Notes under the pieces: generated by a model
Database searches by the model: none
Told to the model about the DNA's origin: nothing
The model's input: only the letters and a program-made list of their open reading frames with translations
Program-made: the position numbers and the translations under genes
DNA from: an uncultured Collinsella sp.
Lineage (GTDB): Bacteria; Actinomycetota; Coriobacteriia; Coriobacteriales; Coriobacteriaceae
Assembly: GCA_902470805.1 (NCBI GenBank)
Contig: CABRHX010000001.1
Location: 124,001-188,000, forward strand
Length of the DNA stretch: 64,000 nt
Direction of reading: 5' to 3'
Shown: piece after piece, positions 17,337 through 24,915 of the stretch
Numbering within the stretch: the first letter of the stretch is position 1
Layout: every line of letters begins with the position of its first letter

Positions 17337-17422
17337 ATCAGACTCCTTGTCTGCGATTTATGCACCGATGCGCATTTCGCAGCGGTCGTTATGAAGTGGG
17401 TTGAAACTTTAGCACCAAAAGA

Positions 17423-17460
17423 TGCATGAATACGTAAATGGCTTGCATATTCATGCATTG
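17423..17460 (-). promoter_or_regulatory. Double ArgR (ARG-box-like) operator upstream of argC
   Basis: Two neighbouring imperfect palindromes are visible, GCATGAATACGTAAATG (17423-17439) and TGCATATTCATGCATTG (17444-17460). Both resemble the ArgR consensus TGAATNNNNATTCA, and paired boxes are the usual arrangement. The stretch is strikingly AT-rich against its surroundings. The position upstream of the arg operon supports arginine repression, although argR itself is not in the window. Confidence 0.72.
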
Positions 17461-17501
17461 AAACATTCCCGACACATTCGCTTGAAGGAATTGACAAATG
17501 G

Positions 17502-17558
17502 AGCGGGCCCCATATTACCCAGTGCACCTTACGGTGACGTTGCAATGTGGGGCCCGCT
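17502..17558. repeat. 13-bp inverted repeat between argC promoter and the oxidoreductase gene
   Basis: Arms AGCGGGCCCCATA and TGTGGGGCCCGCT flank a 31-base loop that itself contains CACC..GGTG. It begins 43 bases past the stop of the gene at 17602. There is no T-run, so it may be a rho-independent terminator only weakly, or an insulator between the two units. Confidence 0.6.
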
Positions 17559-17601
17559 ATATGCGAGAATTTGAATTGTCGAAGCTTGCTGAGAGACTCG
17601 T

Positions 17602-18012
17602 TTAGAGCTCGACCGGCACCCATTCGTCGTGATTGCAGATAAAGGCCTCGGGTTCCTCCACGCTAAAGAAGACGAGCGTGGGGTCGTTAGGCCCCTCATA
17701 GTGCTCGCTCAAGCGCTCAAGATGTTTCCATCCAGCCTCGCGCATATCGGGAGCGGCCTGGTCATCCAGACCCGCATGCCCGCGCAAGATGAGCCAGCCA
17801 TGGCCCGGCCACCAACTCGTGGCCTCAAAGCGCTGATTTTGCAGCAGCTCTTGCCACACGTCTTTGGTGCGCGCCGTCACAAACCACAGCTTACCGTCCT
17901 GAATCTGTGCAAACGAGAACGGACGTACATGTGGCTGCCCGTCCACGCTCGTCGCCAAGTACCACGCCGGCACCGACGTCAGATACTCCAAAACCGTATT
18001 CAATCCGTCCAC
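17602..18012 (-). CDS. Pyridoxamine 5'-phosphate oxidase-related flavin protein (paralogue 1)
   Basis: A 136-residue split-barrel protein with PAWYLATSVDGQPHVRPFSF at the N-terminus and DGKLWFVTARTKDVWQEL, as in the PNPOx-like FMN-binding group. The true substrate is unknown; such proteins often reduce cofactor F420-, haem- or flavin-linked compounds. The start is GTG 18012 with AGGAGG. The gene 45 bp upstream is a paralogue sharing the same order of motifs, so the pair arose by tandem duplication. It may be a stress or detoxification enzyme, but this is inference. Confidence 0.8.
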   Translation of the reverse strand: MDGLNTVLEYLTSVPAWYLATSVDGQPHVRPFSFAQIQDGKLWFVTARTKDVWQELLQNQRFEATSWWPGHGWLILRGHAGLDDQAAPDMREAGWKHLERLSEHYEGPNDPTLVFFSVEEPEAFICNHDEWVPVEL

Positions 18013-18056
18013 GTTTCCTCCTGTACTAGCCAGTTTGAGAGCCTGGTTTGTGTGAG

Positions 18057-18503
18057 CTAGAGCTCCAGGCGCTCCTCGCTGCCGTCGATATCACAGAAGC
18101 GGGCGACGATATTGCGGACCGAGAAAAACGCAAGGCGGCCGTCGTTGGCACTATCGTGTTGCTCGCCAATGCCCACCATGTGCTTAAAACCCGCTTGACG
18201 CACCTTGTCGCTCGCAGCTGCGTCGTCCTCAAGTGCGGCTTCGCCGGTCAACACGATCCAACATTCCCCCGGCTTCCAGCCCGATACTTCAAACTTGGGA
18301 TTCGCACTCAGCTCCGCCCACACATCCTTATCGCGCGACGTGCAAAACCACAACTTACCGTCATCGACCATGGCAAACGAAAACGGTCTCACGCGGGGCT
18401 GATGTCCGTCGGCCACATCGGTCGTGGCCAGATACCACGCCGGAATGCGCCTGAGATACGAACAGGCGCGCTCAAGCTGAGCCGTGCGGTCGTTGTCGGT
18501 CAT
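18057..18503 (-). CDS. Pyridoxamine 5'-phosphate oxidase-related flavin protein (paralogue 2)
   Basis: A 148-residue member of the same split-barrel family, with RRIPAWYLATTDVADG, RVRPFSFAMVDDGKLWF and CTSRDKDVWAELS. Compared with its downstream neighbour it has a short insertion after the first strand (DVADGHQP). AAAGGGG lies before the ATG. It sits between the riboflavin transporter operon and paralogue 1 on the same strand. A link to flavin supply is tempting but not shown. Confidence 0.8.
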   Translation of the reverse strand: MTDNDRTAQLERACSYLRRIPAWYLATTDVADGHQPRVRPFSFAMVDDGKLWFCTSRDKDVWAELSANPKFEVSGWKPGECWIVLTGEAALEDDAAASDKVRQAGFKHMVGIGEQHDSANDGRLAFFSVRNIVARFCDIDGSEERLEL

Positions 18504-18533
18504 AGGGACCCCTTTCTTGCGCTCGAATCGCGC

Positions 18534-19334
18534 CTAAACAAGTTGAAGATTGATGCCGATGACGCAGATGAGCAGCAGCGCCGTCACCACCGCAGCCAAC
18601 GCATCGCCGCGGCCAAATGCAAGCGCATGCAGACGTGTGCGGCCCTGCTCGCCGTGATAGCAGCGTGCATCCATGGCAGCAGACAGCGTCTCGGCATGAC
18701 GGAACACGCCGGTGAACAGCGGAATCGCCACACTGCCGAGCATGCGTACGCCACCGAGCGGACCGCCCGTTACGCGTGCACCGCGGCTCGCCTGCGCATC
18801 GGCCGTCTGCTTCATCTCGGTGGCGAACTGCGGCATAAAGCGCAACGCGATACCCATAATCATGCCGAGCTCGTGCGCAGGAAGTCCCACACGCGCAAAC
18901 GGTGCGAGCAGACGCTCAAAGCCCGCGGTGAGGTCGAGCGTCGGCGTAGTGAGCGTAATGGCACTCATGCCGGCCATCATCAACGTCAGGCGGCACGCCA
19001 TAAAGGCGGCAGAACGCAGTGAGCCCTCGCTTATCTGCAGAAAACCGAGCTGCCACAAGATGCGCCCACTCTGATCGGTAAACAAGTTGAGCACCGCGAC
19101 CACGACGACGATTGCCAGCAGCGGCGCCATCGATGATAGGACCCGGCGCAACGGCACCCGGGACACGGCATAGATCAGCACGACGAAAATTGCGACAGGG
19201 GCCAGTCCGCGGAAGCCACTGACCGTGAGCGTCGTGATCAGAAACACAAAGCCCAAGAGCAACTTGGTTCGCGGGTCCAGGCGGTGGATTGCACTATCGC
19301 CGGGATAGTAACTACCAAACGAAAACGCCTCCAT
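18534..19334 (-). CDS. ecfT: ECF transporter transmembrane subunit EcfT
   Basis: Scaffold membrane protein that joins the S component to the ATPases. It has about five to six hydrophobic helices, and the two coupling-helix motifs are visible as AQASRGA near residue 185 and AMDARCY near residue 227. The start ATG overlaps the ecfA stop codon (TGATG), so the two are translationally coupled. It is the last gene of the ribU-ecfA-ecfT operon. Confidence 0.93.
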   Translation of the reverse strand: MEAFSFGSYYPGDSAIHRLDPRTKLLLGFVFLITTLTVSGFRGLAPVAIFVVLIYAVSRVPLRRVLSSMAPLLAIVVVVAVLNLFTDQSGRILWQLGFLQISEGSLRSAAFMACRLTLMMAGMSAITLTTPTLDLTAGFERLLAPFARVGLPAHELGMIMGIALRFMPQFATEMKQTADAQASRGARVTGGPLGGVRMLGSVAIPLFTGVFRHAETLSAAMDARCYHGEQGRTRLHALAFGRGDALAAVVTALLLICVIGINLQLV

Positions 19335-21238
19335 CAGCAGCCCTCCTCTCGCGCGACCGTCTTGGATTTAGCAATGTCCGAGACGTTAGAAGAACCGTCT
19401 GAGCGACCGATCAGCAAATTTGCCAACTCGTCGGCCAACGACTCAACCGTATAGAGCCCGCCGCGACGCAGCGGCACGCCCGCCTCCGTAAGCGCCAGCG
19501 CCATACGCTGGGCGGCGGGAACGCCCAAGCCGATCGACTTGAGCTCATCGGCATGCGCAAACACCTGCACGGGCGTTCCCTCAGCAAACACCGCGCCCTC
19601 GTTCATCACAACGATACGGTCACAACAATTTGCCAGGTCATCCATGCTGTGCGAAACCATGACAACGGTCAGGCCCTCGCAATGGAGTCGATCGATGAGC
19701 CCTAGGAAATCCCTGCGCGCAGCCGGATCGAGCCCCGCCATGGGTTCATCGAGCACCAGGACCTCGGGCTCCATGGCAAGCACGCCGGCGAATGCCACGC
19801 GCCGTTGTTGACCGCCCGAAAGCTCAAAGGGGCTCTTGTCGCCGACCGTGGAAAGGTCGAGGCCCACGCGTGAGAGCGATGACTCGACACGACGGTCGAC
19901 TTCATCTTGCGGCAAGCCAAGGTTGTGCGGACCAAACGCCACGTCCTGCGCCACGGTTTCGGCAAACAGCTGACGCTCAGGATATTGAAACACCACGCCG
20001 ACCTTGGCCTTAACCGCGGCGGCGTCTTTCTTGTTTGACAGATCGAGCCCCAGCGCGCAAACGCTTCCCTCCTGGGGACGAATCAAACCGTTGAGATGCT
20101 GGACCAGCGTCGACTTACCCGAACCGGTATGACCTGCCAAACCCAGGAACTCGCCGCGACGCACCGTCAGCGATACATCGCGCAGCGCCCACGGGCTGCT
20201 GGGGTCGTTTCCCCAGAGAGCCTGTTTGTTCGATGAACCCTCGGCGGCCGAGCGCTTGTGCCAACGGCGACGCTCGCGGGCGCTCAGCGAATAACTGTAC
20301 GAAACATGGGATAGCTCTATGACGGGCTCCGACGCGTTGCCCTCGTTGTCTACCGGAACAGTGCCGTCAGCGATTTCCAACTGGGATGCGGAAGACTGCC
20401 CCGCGGTGCCTGCCCCACTTCGCTCGGCATAAGTCTGCGCAATCTCGGCGACCATATCCGCCTCACGTACCTGCGCGCAAACGGGCACGCCCTTCGCACG
20501 AAGCGTCCTACCTAAGCAGCACGACGCCGGCATATCCAGGTTGAGCTGCGCAAGTTCGTCCGCTCGCGTCAAGATTTCCTCGGGCGTACCGAGCATGGCA
20601 ACGCGCCCCGCCCGAAACACCGCGACACGATCGGCCTCGGCGGCCTCTTCCATAAAGTGCGTAATCATCACGATGGTCATGCCGCGATCGTGCAACGCGC
20701 GGCAAGCCTTCATGAGGCCCTTGCGCCCACGCGGATCAAGCATCGAGGAAGCCTCATCCAAAATGAGAACGCGCGGCTCCATGGCGAGCACGCCGGCAAG
20801 CGCCACGCGCTGCTTTTGGCCACCCGAAAGCACGTGGGTCTCGTGGCGCTCAAAGCCCACCAGGCCCACACCCTTCAGCGCCTCGCGTACGCGCTGCGCA
20901 ATTTGCGCCGATGGCACGCCAAGGTTTTCGGGACCGAACGCAACGTCATCTTCGACAAGCGTTGCCACCAGCTGATCATCGGGATTCTGGAATACCATGC
21001 CCGCGGTCGAACGAATGTCGTAGACCAGCTCGGGATCGGACGCATCCATGCCGTTAATGCGCACCGTGCCCGCATCGGGCTGCAGCAGCGCATTCAGATG
21101 CTTGGCAAACGTCGACTTGCCCGACCCATTGCCACCGAGGATGCAGAAAAACTCCCCGTCCTCGATGTTCAGATCGACACCGTCGAGTGCCGACACGGCA
21201 CCGTCATAGCTAAAGGAAACGCCCCGACACTCAATCAT
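19334..21238 (-). CDS. ecfA: Fused ECF transporter ATPase (EcfA1-EcfA2)
   Basis: Energy-coupling subunit with two complete ABC ATPase domains in one 634-residue chain. Domain 1 (about 1-235) has Walker A GGNGSGKST at residues 35-43, signature LSGGQKQR and Walker B LILDEASS. Domain 2 (about 305-560) has GHTGSGKST, LSGGQQRR and LVLDEPMA. A linker of about 70 residues, rich in Ser, Ala and charged residues, joins them. Most bacteria encode these as two proteins. ATGA overlap with ribU upstream and TGATG overlap with ecfT show one polycistronic unit. Confidence 0.95.
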   Translation of the reverse strand: MIECRGVSFSYDGAVSALDGVDLNIEDGEFFCILGGNGSGKSTFAKHLNALLQPDAGTVRINGMDASDPELVYDIRSTAGMVFQNPDDQLVATLVEDDVAFGPENLGVPSAQIAQRVREALKGVGLVGFERHETHVLSGGQKQRVALAGVLAMEPRVLILDEASSMLDPRGRKGLMKACRALHDRGMTIVMITHFMEEAAEADRVAVFRAGRVAMLGTPEEILTRADELAQLNLDMPASCCLGRTLRAKGVPVCAQVREADMVAEIAQTYAERSGAGTAGQSSASQLEIADGTVPVDNEGNASEPVIELSHVSYSYSLSARERRRWHKRSAAEGSSNKQALWGNDPSSPWALRDVSLTVRRGEFLGLAGHTGSGKSTLVQHLNGLIRPQEGSVCALGLDLSNKKDAAAVKAKVGVVFQYPERQLFAETVAQDVAFGPHNLGLPQDEVDRRVESSLSRVGLDLSTVGDKSPFELSGGQQRRVAFAGVLAMEPEVLVLDEPMAGLDPAARRDFLGLIDRLHCEGLTVVMVSHSMDDLANCCDRIVVMNEGAVFAEGTPVQVFAHADELKSIGLGVPAAQRMALALTEAGVPLRRGGLYTVESLADELANLLIGRSDGSSNVSDIAKSKTVAREEGC

Positions 21239-21825
21239 GCGCGGCCTTTGACCTGGTCCTTTTTAGGCGTGATGAGGTTGGAGACCGCTTTATACACCGC
21301 CAGTGTCAACACCGAGTTAAGCACGGTCTTGATAAGGTTGAACGGCAGCACGGCAGGAATCATGAGCGGGGCGATCACATCGACCGAGCCATACCAGAAC
21401 CATACGCCAATGGTAAGGTTTGCGACCATAGACAACGCCGTAGCGGCAATAACGCCGAGCACCAGGCCAATCACGGCACCCTTATAGGTATGCATCTTCT
21501 GATAGACGATAGCCGCAGGCAGAATGTAGCCCAGCGTGGCAACCAGGTTCATAAGCGCGCCGACCCAGTCACCCGTGGTGAGCGCATGGATAACGATAGC
21601 CATAGCGGCAACAGCAGTGCCGGCGCCAGGACCATACGCAAACCCGCACACCATCGCCGGTACCAGCGACGGGTCATACGTCAAAAACGGCGCCGAAGGA
21701 AGGATAGGCAGCTGCACGTACATAAACAGGGCGCCCAAGGCGCACATCAACGCCATGGTAACGAGCTGTTTGGTGCTCCACCTATTCGTGTTCTCAAAAT
21801 GGATATGCTGCGACTGTTCAGACAT
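21235..21825 (-). CDS. ribU: Riboflavin ECF transporter S component (RibU-like)
   Basis: Membrane substrate-binding subunit with about six helices, for example LVTMALMCALGALFMYV, MVCGFAYGPGAGTAVAAMAI and VATLGYILPAAIV. The FMN riboswitch directly upstream identifies riboflavin as the likely cargo. ATG 21825 (MSEQSQ) follows AGGTGATCTT. The ATG seven codons upstream lies in the 3' strand of the riboswitch and is not the start. The gene overlaps ecfA by ATGA. Substrate is inferred from the riboswitch rather than from residues. Confidence 0.88.
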   Translation of the reverse strand: MSEQSQHIHFENTNRWSTKQLVTMALMCALGALFMYVQLPILPSAPFLTYDPSLVPAMVCGFAYGPGAGTAVAAMAIVIHALTTGDWVGALMNLVATLGYILPAAIVYQKMHTYKGAVIGLVLGVIAATALSMVANLTIGVWFWYGSVDVIAPLMIPAVLPFNLIKTVLNSVLTLAVYKAVSNLITPKKDQVKGRA

Positions 21826-21841
21826 AAGATCACCTGCCTCT

Positions 21842-22016
21842 TTCATCCGGACTCTAACCGTTGGTACTGGGATCTCACCAGTTCAGCCGGCATGCGAACC
21901 AACACACGCACGGGTCGCGGACTCATCGGCTCGGTCGCAGACACCTCGCCTGCGCCACGGCACCCCTTTGGCACCGTCCGATTTACCGCCAGTGGGGAAT
22001 TTCACCCCGCCCTGAA
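21842..22016 (-). ncRNA. FMN riboswitch (RFN element)
   Basis: The minus strand shows the conserved 5' strand AGGGCGGGGTGAAATTCCCC, then ACTGGCGGTAAA, the central GCCGATGAG-like segment, and the 3' closing strand GTCCGGATGAAAGA. It sits immediately before ribU, with the 3' end about 20 bases from the start codon, which fits control of translation or termination. When FMN is plentiful, expression of the whole ribU-ecfA-ecfT operon should fall. Confidence 0.95.
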
Positions 22017-22222
22017 ACAGCAATTGCAAGTTTAGCACGAGCAGGTTCTCGCGCAAGTATGCCAAGGGTAATTTGTGGCGGAGATCAGTTGCCAAAGCAA
22101 CCACGTTCCCCACCCATCCCAAAGCAACGCGCCTTTCGCGCAAAGCGCGAAACAGCGAAGGGGACACGTATCCCTATCGACCACATCCTTCTCCGCCCGC
22201 CGGCCTCAAGGCCGTAAACGCA

Positions 22223-22367
22223 GGGAATCCGGGGGCGGGACGGGGACTTCTCTCCGGAATATTCCGCAGGACGCAAAGAGGCTCCGCAGCGCGAAGCGCG
22301 ATGCGGAGCCTCTTTGCATGTCCGAGGACGTTCCGGAGAGAAGTCCCCGTCCCGCCCCCGGATTCCC
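22223..22367. repeat. Nested long inverted repeat downstream of groL
   Basis: Two perfect 37-bp arms lie at 22223-22259 and 22331-22367 (outer ends GGGAATCCGGGG and CCCCGGATTCCC). Inside are 16-bp arms GCAAAGAGGCTCCGCA (22273-22288) and TGCGGAGCCTCTTTGC (22302-22317) around GCGCGAAGCGCGA. It begins 27 bases after the groL stop codon and ends before the FMN riboswitch. 22017-22222 holds no gene that I can support. The whole element could form one 145-nt hairpin or a cruciform. Confidence 0.85.
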
Positions 22368-22393
22368 GGTGGGAGTTCTAGACCTTGTCGGCC

Positions 22394-24031
22394 TTAGTAC
22401 ATACCGCCGCCCTGCTGACCAGCGGTAGCAGCAGCGATTGCGTCCTCAAGCTGAGTGTTCTTGGGCACATCGGAGACGGTGGCCTCGGTGATGAGGATCA
22501 GGCTGGCGACAGAAGCAGCGTTCTGCAAGGTGACGCGGCTGACCTTGACGGGGTCGAGGACGCCCATCTCGATCATGTCGCCCCACTCGCCGTTGGCAGA
22601 GTTGAGACCCTGGCCGGCGGGCAGCTCGGCGACCTTGTCGACCACGACAGCGCCCTCAAAGCCAGCGTTCTTGGCGATGGTGGCGACCGGAGCGGTCAGA
22701 GCCTTCTTGACGATGTCGACGCCGATCTTCTCCTCGGGGTCATCGATCTCGACGGCATCGAGCGCAGGAGCAGCGTCCATGAAGGCGACGCCGCCGCCAG
22801 CGACAATGCCCTCCTCGACAGCAGCGCGGGTGGCCTGCAGGGCGTCCTCGACGCGATGCTTGATCTCCTTGAGCTCGGACTCGGTAGCAGCGCCGACCTT
22901 GATGACGGCAACGCCACCGGAGAGCTTGGCCAGGCGCTCCTGGAGCTTCTCGCGGTCGAAGTCAGAGGTGGTGTTCTCCATCTCACCCTTGATCTGAGCG
23001 ATACGAGCGTCGATGGCCTCCTTGGAACCAGCGCCACCGACGACGACGGTGTTGTCCTTGGAGATGGTGACGGACTTAGCGGTACCGAGCATATCGGCGG
23101 TGATGTCAGCGACCTTCACGCCCAACTCGTCCAGGGCAGCCTGGCCACCGGTGAGGACGGCGATGTCCTCGAGGATGCGCTTGCGGCGATCGCCGTAGCC
23201 CGGGGCCTTAACGGCGCAGACGTTGAGGGCGCCACGGATCTTGTTGAGGACCAGGGTAGGCAGAGCCTCGCCGTCGATGTCCTCAGCGATGATGAGCAGG
23301 CCACGGCCAGCGCGCTGGACAGCCTCGAGAACGGGCATGATGTCCTGAACGCTGGAGATCTTCTGGTCGGTGATGAGGATGTACGGATCCTTCATCACGG
23401 CCTCCATGCGGTCGTTGTCCGTGACGAAGTAAGCGGAGACATAGCCCTTGTCGAACTGCATGCCCTCGACGGTGTCGATGGTGATGTCGAACGTCTGGGA
23501 ATCCTCGACGGTGATGACGCCGTCCTTGCCCACGACCTCCATGGCCTCGGCAATCTTCTCGCCGACCTCGGGGTCACCGGCGGAGATGGTACCGACGGAA
23601 GCAATCTGCTCCTTGGTCTCGACCGGCTTGGCCTGCTTCTTCATCTCGGCGACGGCGGCGTTGACGGCCTTGTCGATGCCGCGACGGATGGCCAGCGGGT
23701 TGGCGCCAGCGGCGACGTTGCGCAGACCGTCGTTGACGATGGCCTGAGCGAGCAGGGTTGCGGTGGTGGTGCCGTCACCCACGGTGTCGTTGGTCTTGGT
23801 GGCGACCTCCTTCACCAGCTGGGCGCCCATGTTCTCGATGTTGTCCTCGAGCTCGATCTCCTTAGCGACGGAAACGCCGTCGTTGGTGATGGTCGGGGCA
23901 CCGAACGTGCGCTGCAGCGCAACGTAGCGGCCCTTGGGGCCCATGGTGACGGTAACGGCGTCGGCCAGGGTGTTGACGCCCTTGGCGAGCTTAGCGCGGG
24001 CATCGGTGTTGAACGTAATGTTCTTTGCCAT
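22394..24031 (-). CDS. groL: 60-kDa chaperonin GroEL
   Basis: Forms the tetradecameric folding chamber closed by GroES. The 545 residues start MAKNITFNTDARAKL and contain DGTTTATLLAQAI (ATP site), the apical domain, and EEGIVAGGGVAF. The C-terminus is the flexible AGQQGGGMY tail. GGAGGATTACCCACT precedes the ATG. It is 96 bp downstream of groES. No second groL is present in the window. Codon use is strongly biased, as expected for a highly expressed gene. Confidence 0.98.
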   Translation of the reverse strand: MAKNITFNTDARAKLAKGVNTLADAVTVTMGPKGRYVALQRTFGAPTITNDGVSVAKEIELEDNIENMGAQLVKEVATKTNDTVGDGTTTATLLAQAIVNDGLRNVAAGANPLAIRRGIDKAVNAAVAEMKKQAKPVETKEQIASVGTISAGDPEVGEKIAEAMEVVGKDGVITVEDSQTFDITIDTVEGMQFDKGYVSAYFVTDNDRMEAVMKDPYILITDQKISSVQDIMPVLEAVQRAGRGLLIIAEDIDGEALPTLVLNKIRGALNVCAVKAPGYGDRRKRILEDIAVLTGGQAALDELGVKVADITADMLGTAKSVTISKDNTVVVGGAGSKEAIDARIAQIKGEMENTTSDFDREKLQERLAKLSGGVAVIKVGAATESELKEIKHRVEDALQATRAAVEEGIVAGGGVAFMDAAPALDAVEIDDPEEKIGVDIVKKALTAPVATIAKNAGFEGAVVVDKVAELPAGQGLNSANGEWGDMIEMGVLDPVKVSRVTLQNAASVASLILITEATVSDVPKNTQLEDAIAAATAGQQGGGMY

Positions 24032-24127
24032 AGTGGGTAATCCTCCAAAAGAAATGTGACTCGCGTCGCCGCTTCCGAGTCCTATGCGACGAGCGCGTTC
24101 AAAGACGAATCAGAGATTCTGACGAGA

Positions 24128-24421
24128 CTAGGCCTCGACGACAGCGTAGATGTCATCGGCGCGCATGAGCAGATACTTCTCGCCGTCGACCTTAACCTCG
24201 TTGCCACCGAACTTACCGTAGATGACAACGTCACCGACCTTGACGTCCATGGGAATGCGCTCACCCTTGTCGTTGACCTTGCCGGCGCCAACGGCAACAA
24301 TGGTGCCGCGCTGCGGCTTCTCCTGAGCGTTGCTGGCGATATACAGACCAGAAGCGGTCTTCTGCTCGGCCTCGTCGGGCTTGACCAGAACACGATCTGC
24401 AAGCGGCTTCAAAGACGACAT
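24128..24421 (-). CDS. groS: 10-kDa co-chaperonin GroES
   Basis: Seven-fold lid of the GroEL chamber. The 97-residue protein has LKPLADRVLVKPDEAEQKTA, a mobile-loop region, GTIVAVGAGKVND and KVGDVVIYGKFGGNEVKVDGE. AAAGGAGGAGACAAGC precedes the ATG. Upstream I see two TATAAC -10-like boxes (around 24452 and 24515 on the minus strand) but no CIRCE repeat, so HrcA control is not supported by this sequence. Confidence 0.97.
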   Translation of the reverse strand: MSSLKPLADRVLVKPDEAEQKTASGLYIASNAQEKPQRGTIVAVGAGKVNDKGERIPMDVKVGDVVIYGKFGGNEVKVDGEKYLLMRADDIYAVVEA

Positions 24422-24558
24422 GCTTGTCTCCTCCTTTTTGGGCCGCGCGGTTATACCACGCGAATTAACCCTTTTTGTTTGCGTACGCGTTGAATGGTAC
24501 CCACGAATGGCGGGTTATACAACACGGAGTCAAAAAATCTTATTTTTTGGCACTTAGA

Positions 24559-24757
24559 TTTTCTGAATGCCGGGGGATAACTTAGCGGTGGCTCCCGGGG
24601 CGGACCGGAGGGCATGAAGTTTGCTGCTCTACAGTCCTGCGCAAGACGGAAAGCACATTAAGTGCTTTCCTTTGCGTGCGGAACTCGCGACAAACTTCAT
24701 GCCCTCCGGTCCGCCCCGGGAGCCAGGTTGACTAACTAGGGCCCGGCATTCAGAAAA
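24559..24757. repeat. Three-tier nested inverted repeat upstream of groES
   Basis: Outer 16-bp arms TTTTCTGAATGCCGGG (24559-24574) and its complement (24742-24757) enclose perfect 34-bp arms at 24590-24623 and 24691-24724. Those in turn enclose GGAAAGCAC/GTGCTTTCC (24648-24656, 24662-24670). Architecture and GC-rich arms resemble the element downstream of groL. It lies between groES (start 24421) and the amidohydrolase stop at 24916, both on the minus strand. 24422-24558 holds the groESL promoter region and no gene. Confidence 0.85.
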
Positions 24758-24830
24758 GTCAGTGCAGCAAAATGGCGATGCGGATGGAATGCACAAGATA
24801 GGGGGCACGTTGTTGGGACGCGCTCTTTTT

Positions 24831-24897
24831 AGTTGCGGTGGAATAGTTCCTGTTTTTGGGCTTGAAGGCCGATTTTAGGGACTATTTCACCGCAACT
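24831..24897. repeat. 17-bp inverted repeat after the YtcJ-like amidohydrolase
   Basis: Arms AGTTGCGGTGGAATAGT (24831-24847) and ACTATTTCACCGCAACT (24881-24897) pair with one wobble. The loop contains GGGCTTGAAGGCC, a second small hairpin. On the minus strand it is 18 bases past the stop codon but is followed by A residues rather than T residues, so it is not a standard terminator. Confidence 0.7.
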
Positions 24898-24915
24898 GAG
24901 GGGTGGGATGTGGGG

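Noticed and set aside
24422..24558. Possible CIRCE element before groES
   Set aside because: TTAGCACTC-N9-GAGTGCTAA is not present. GGCACTTAG near 24549 has no partner arm.
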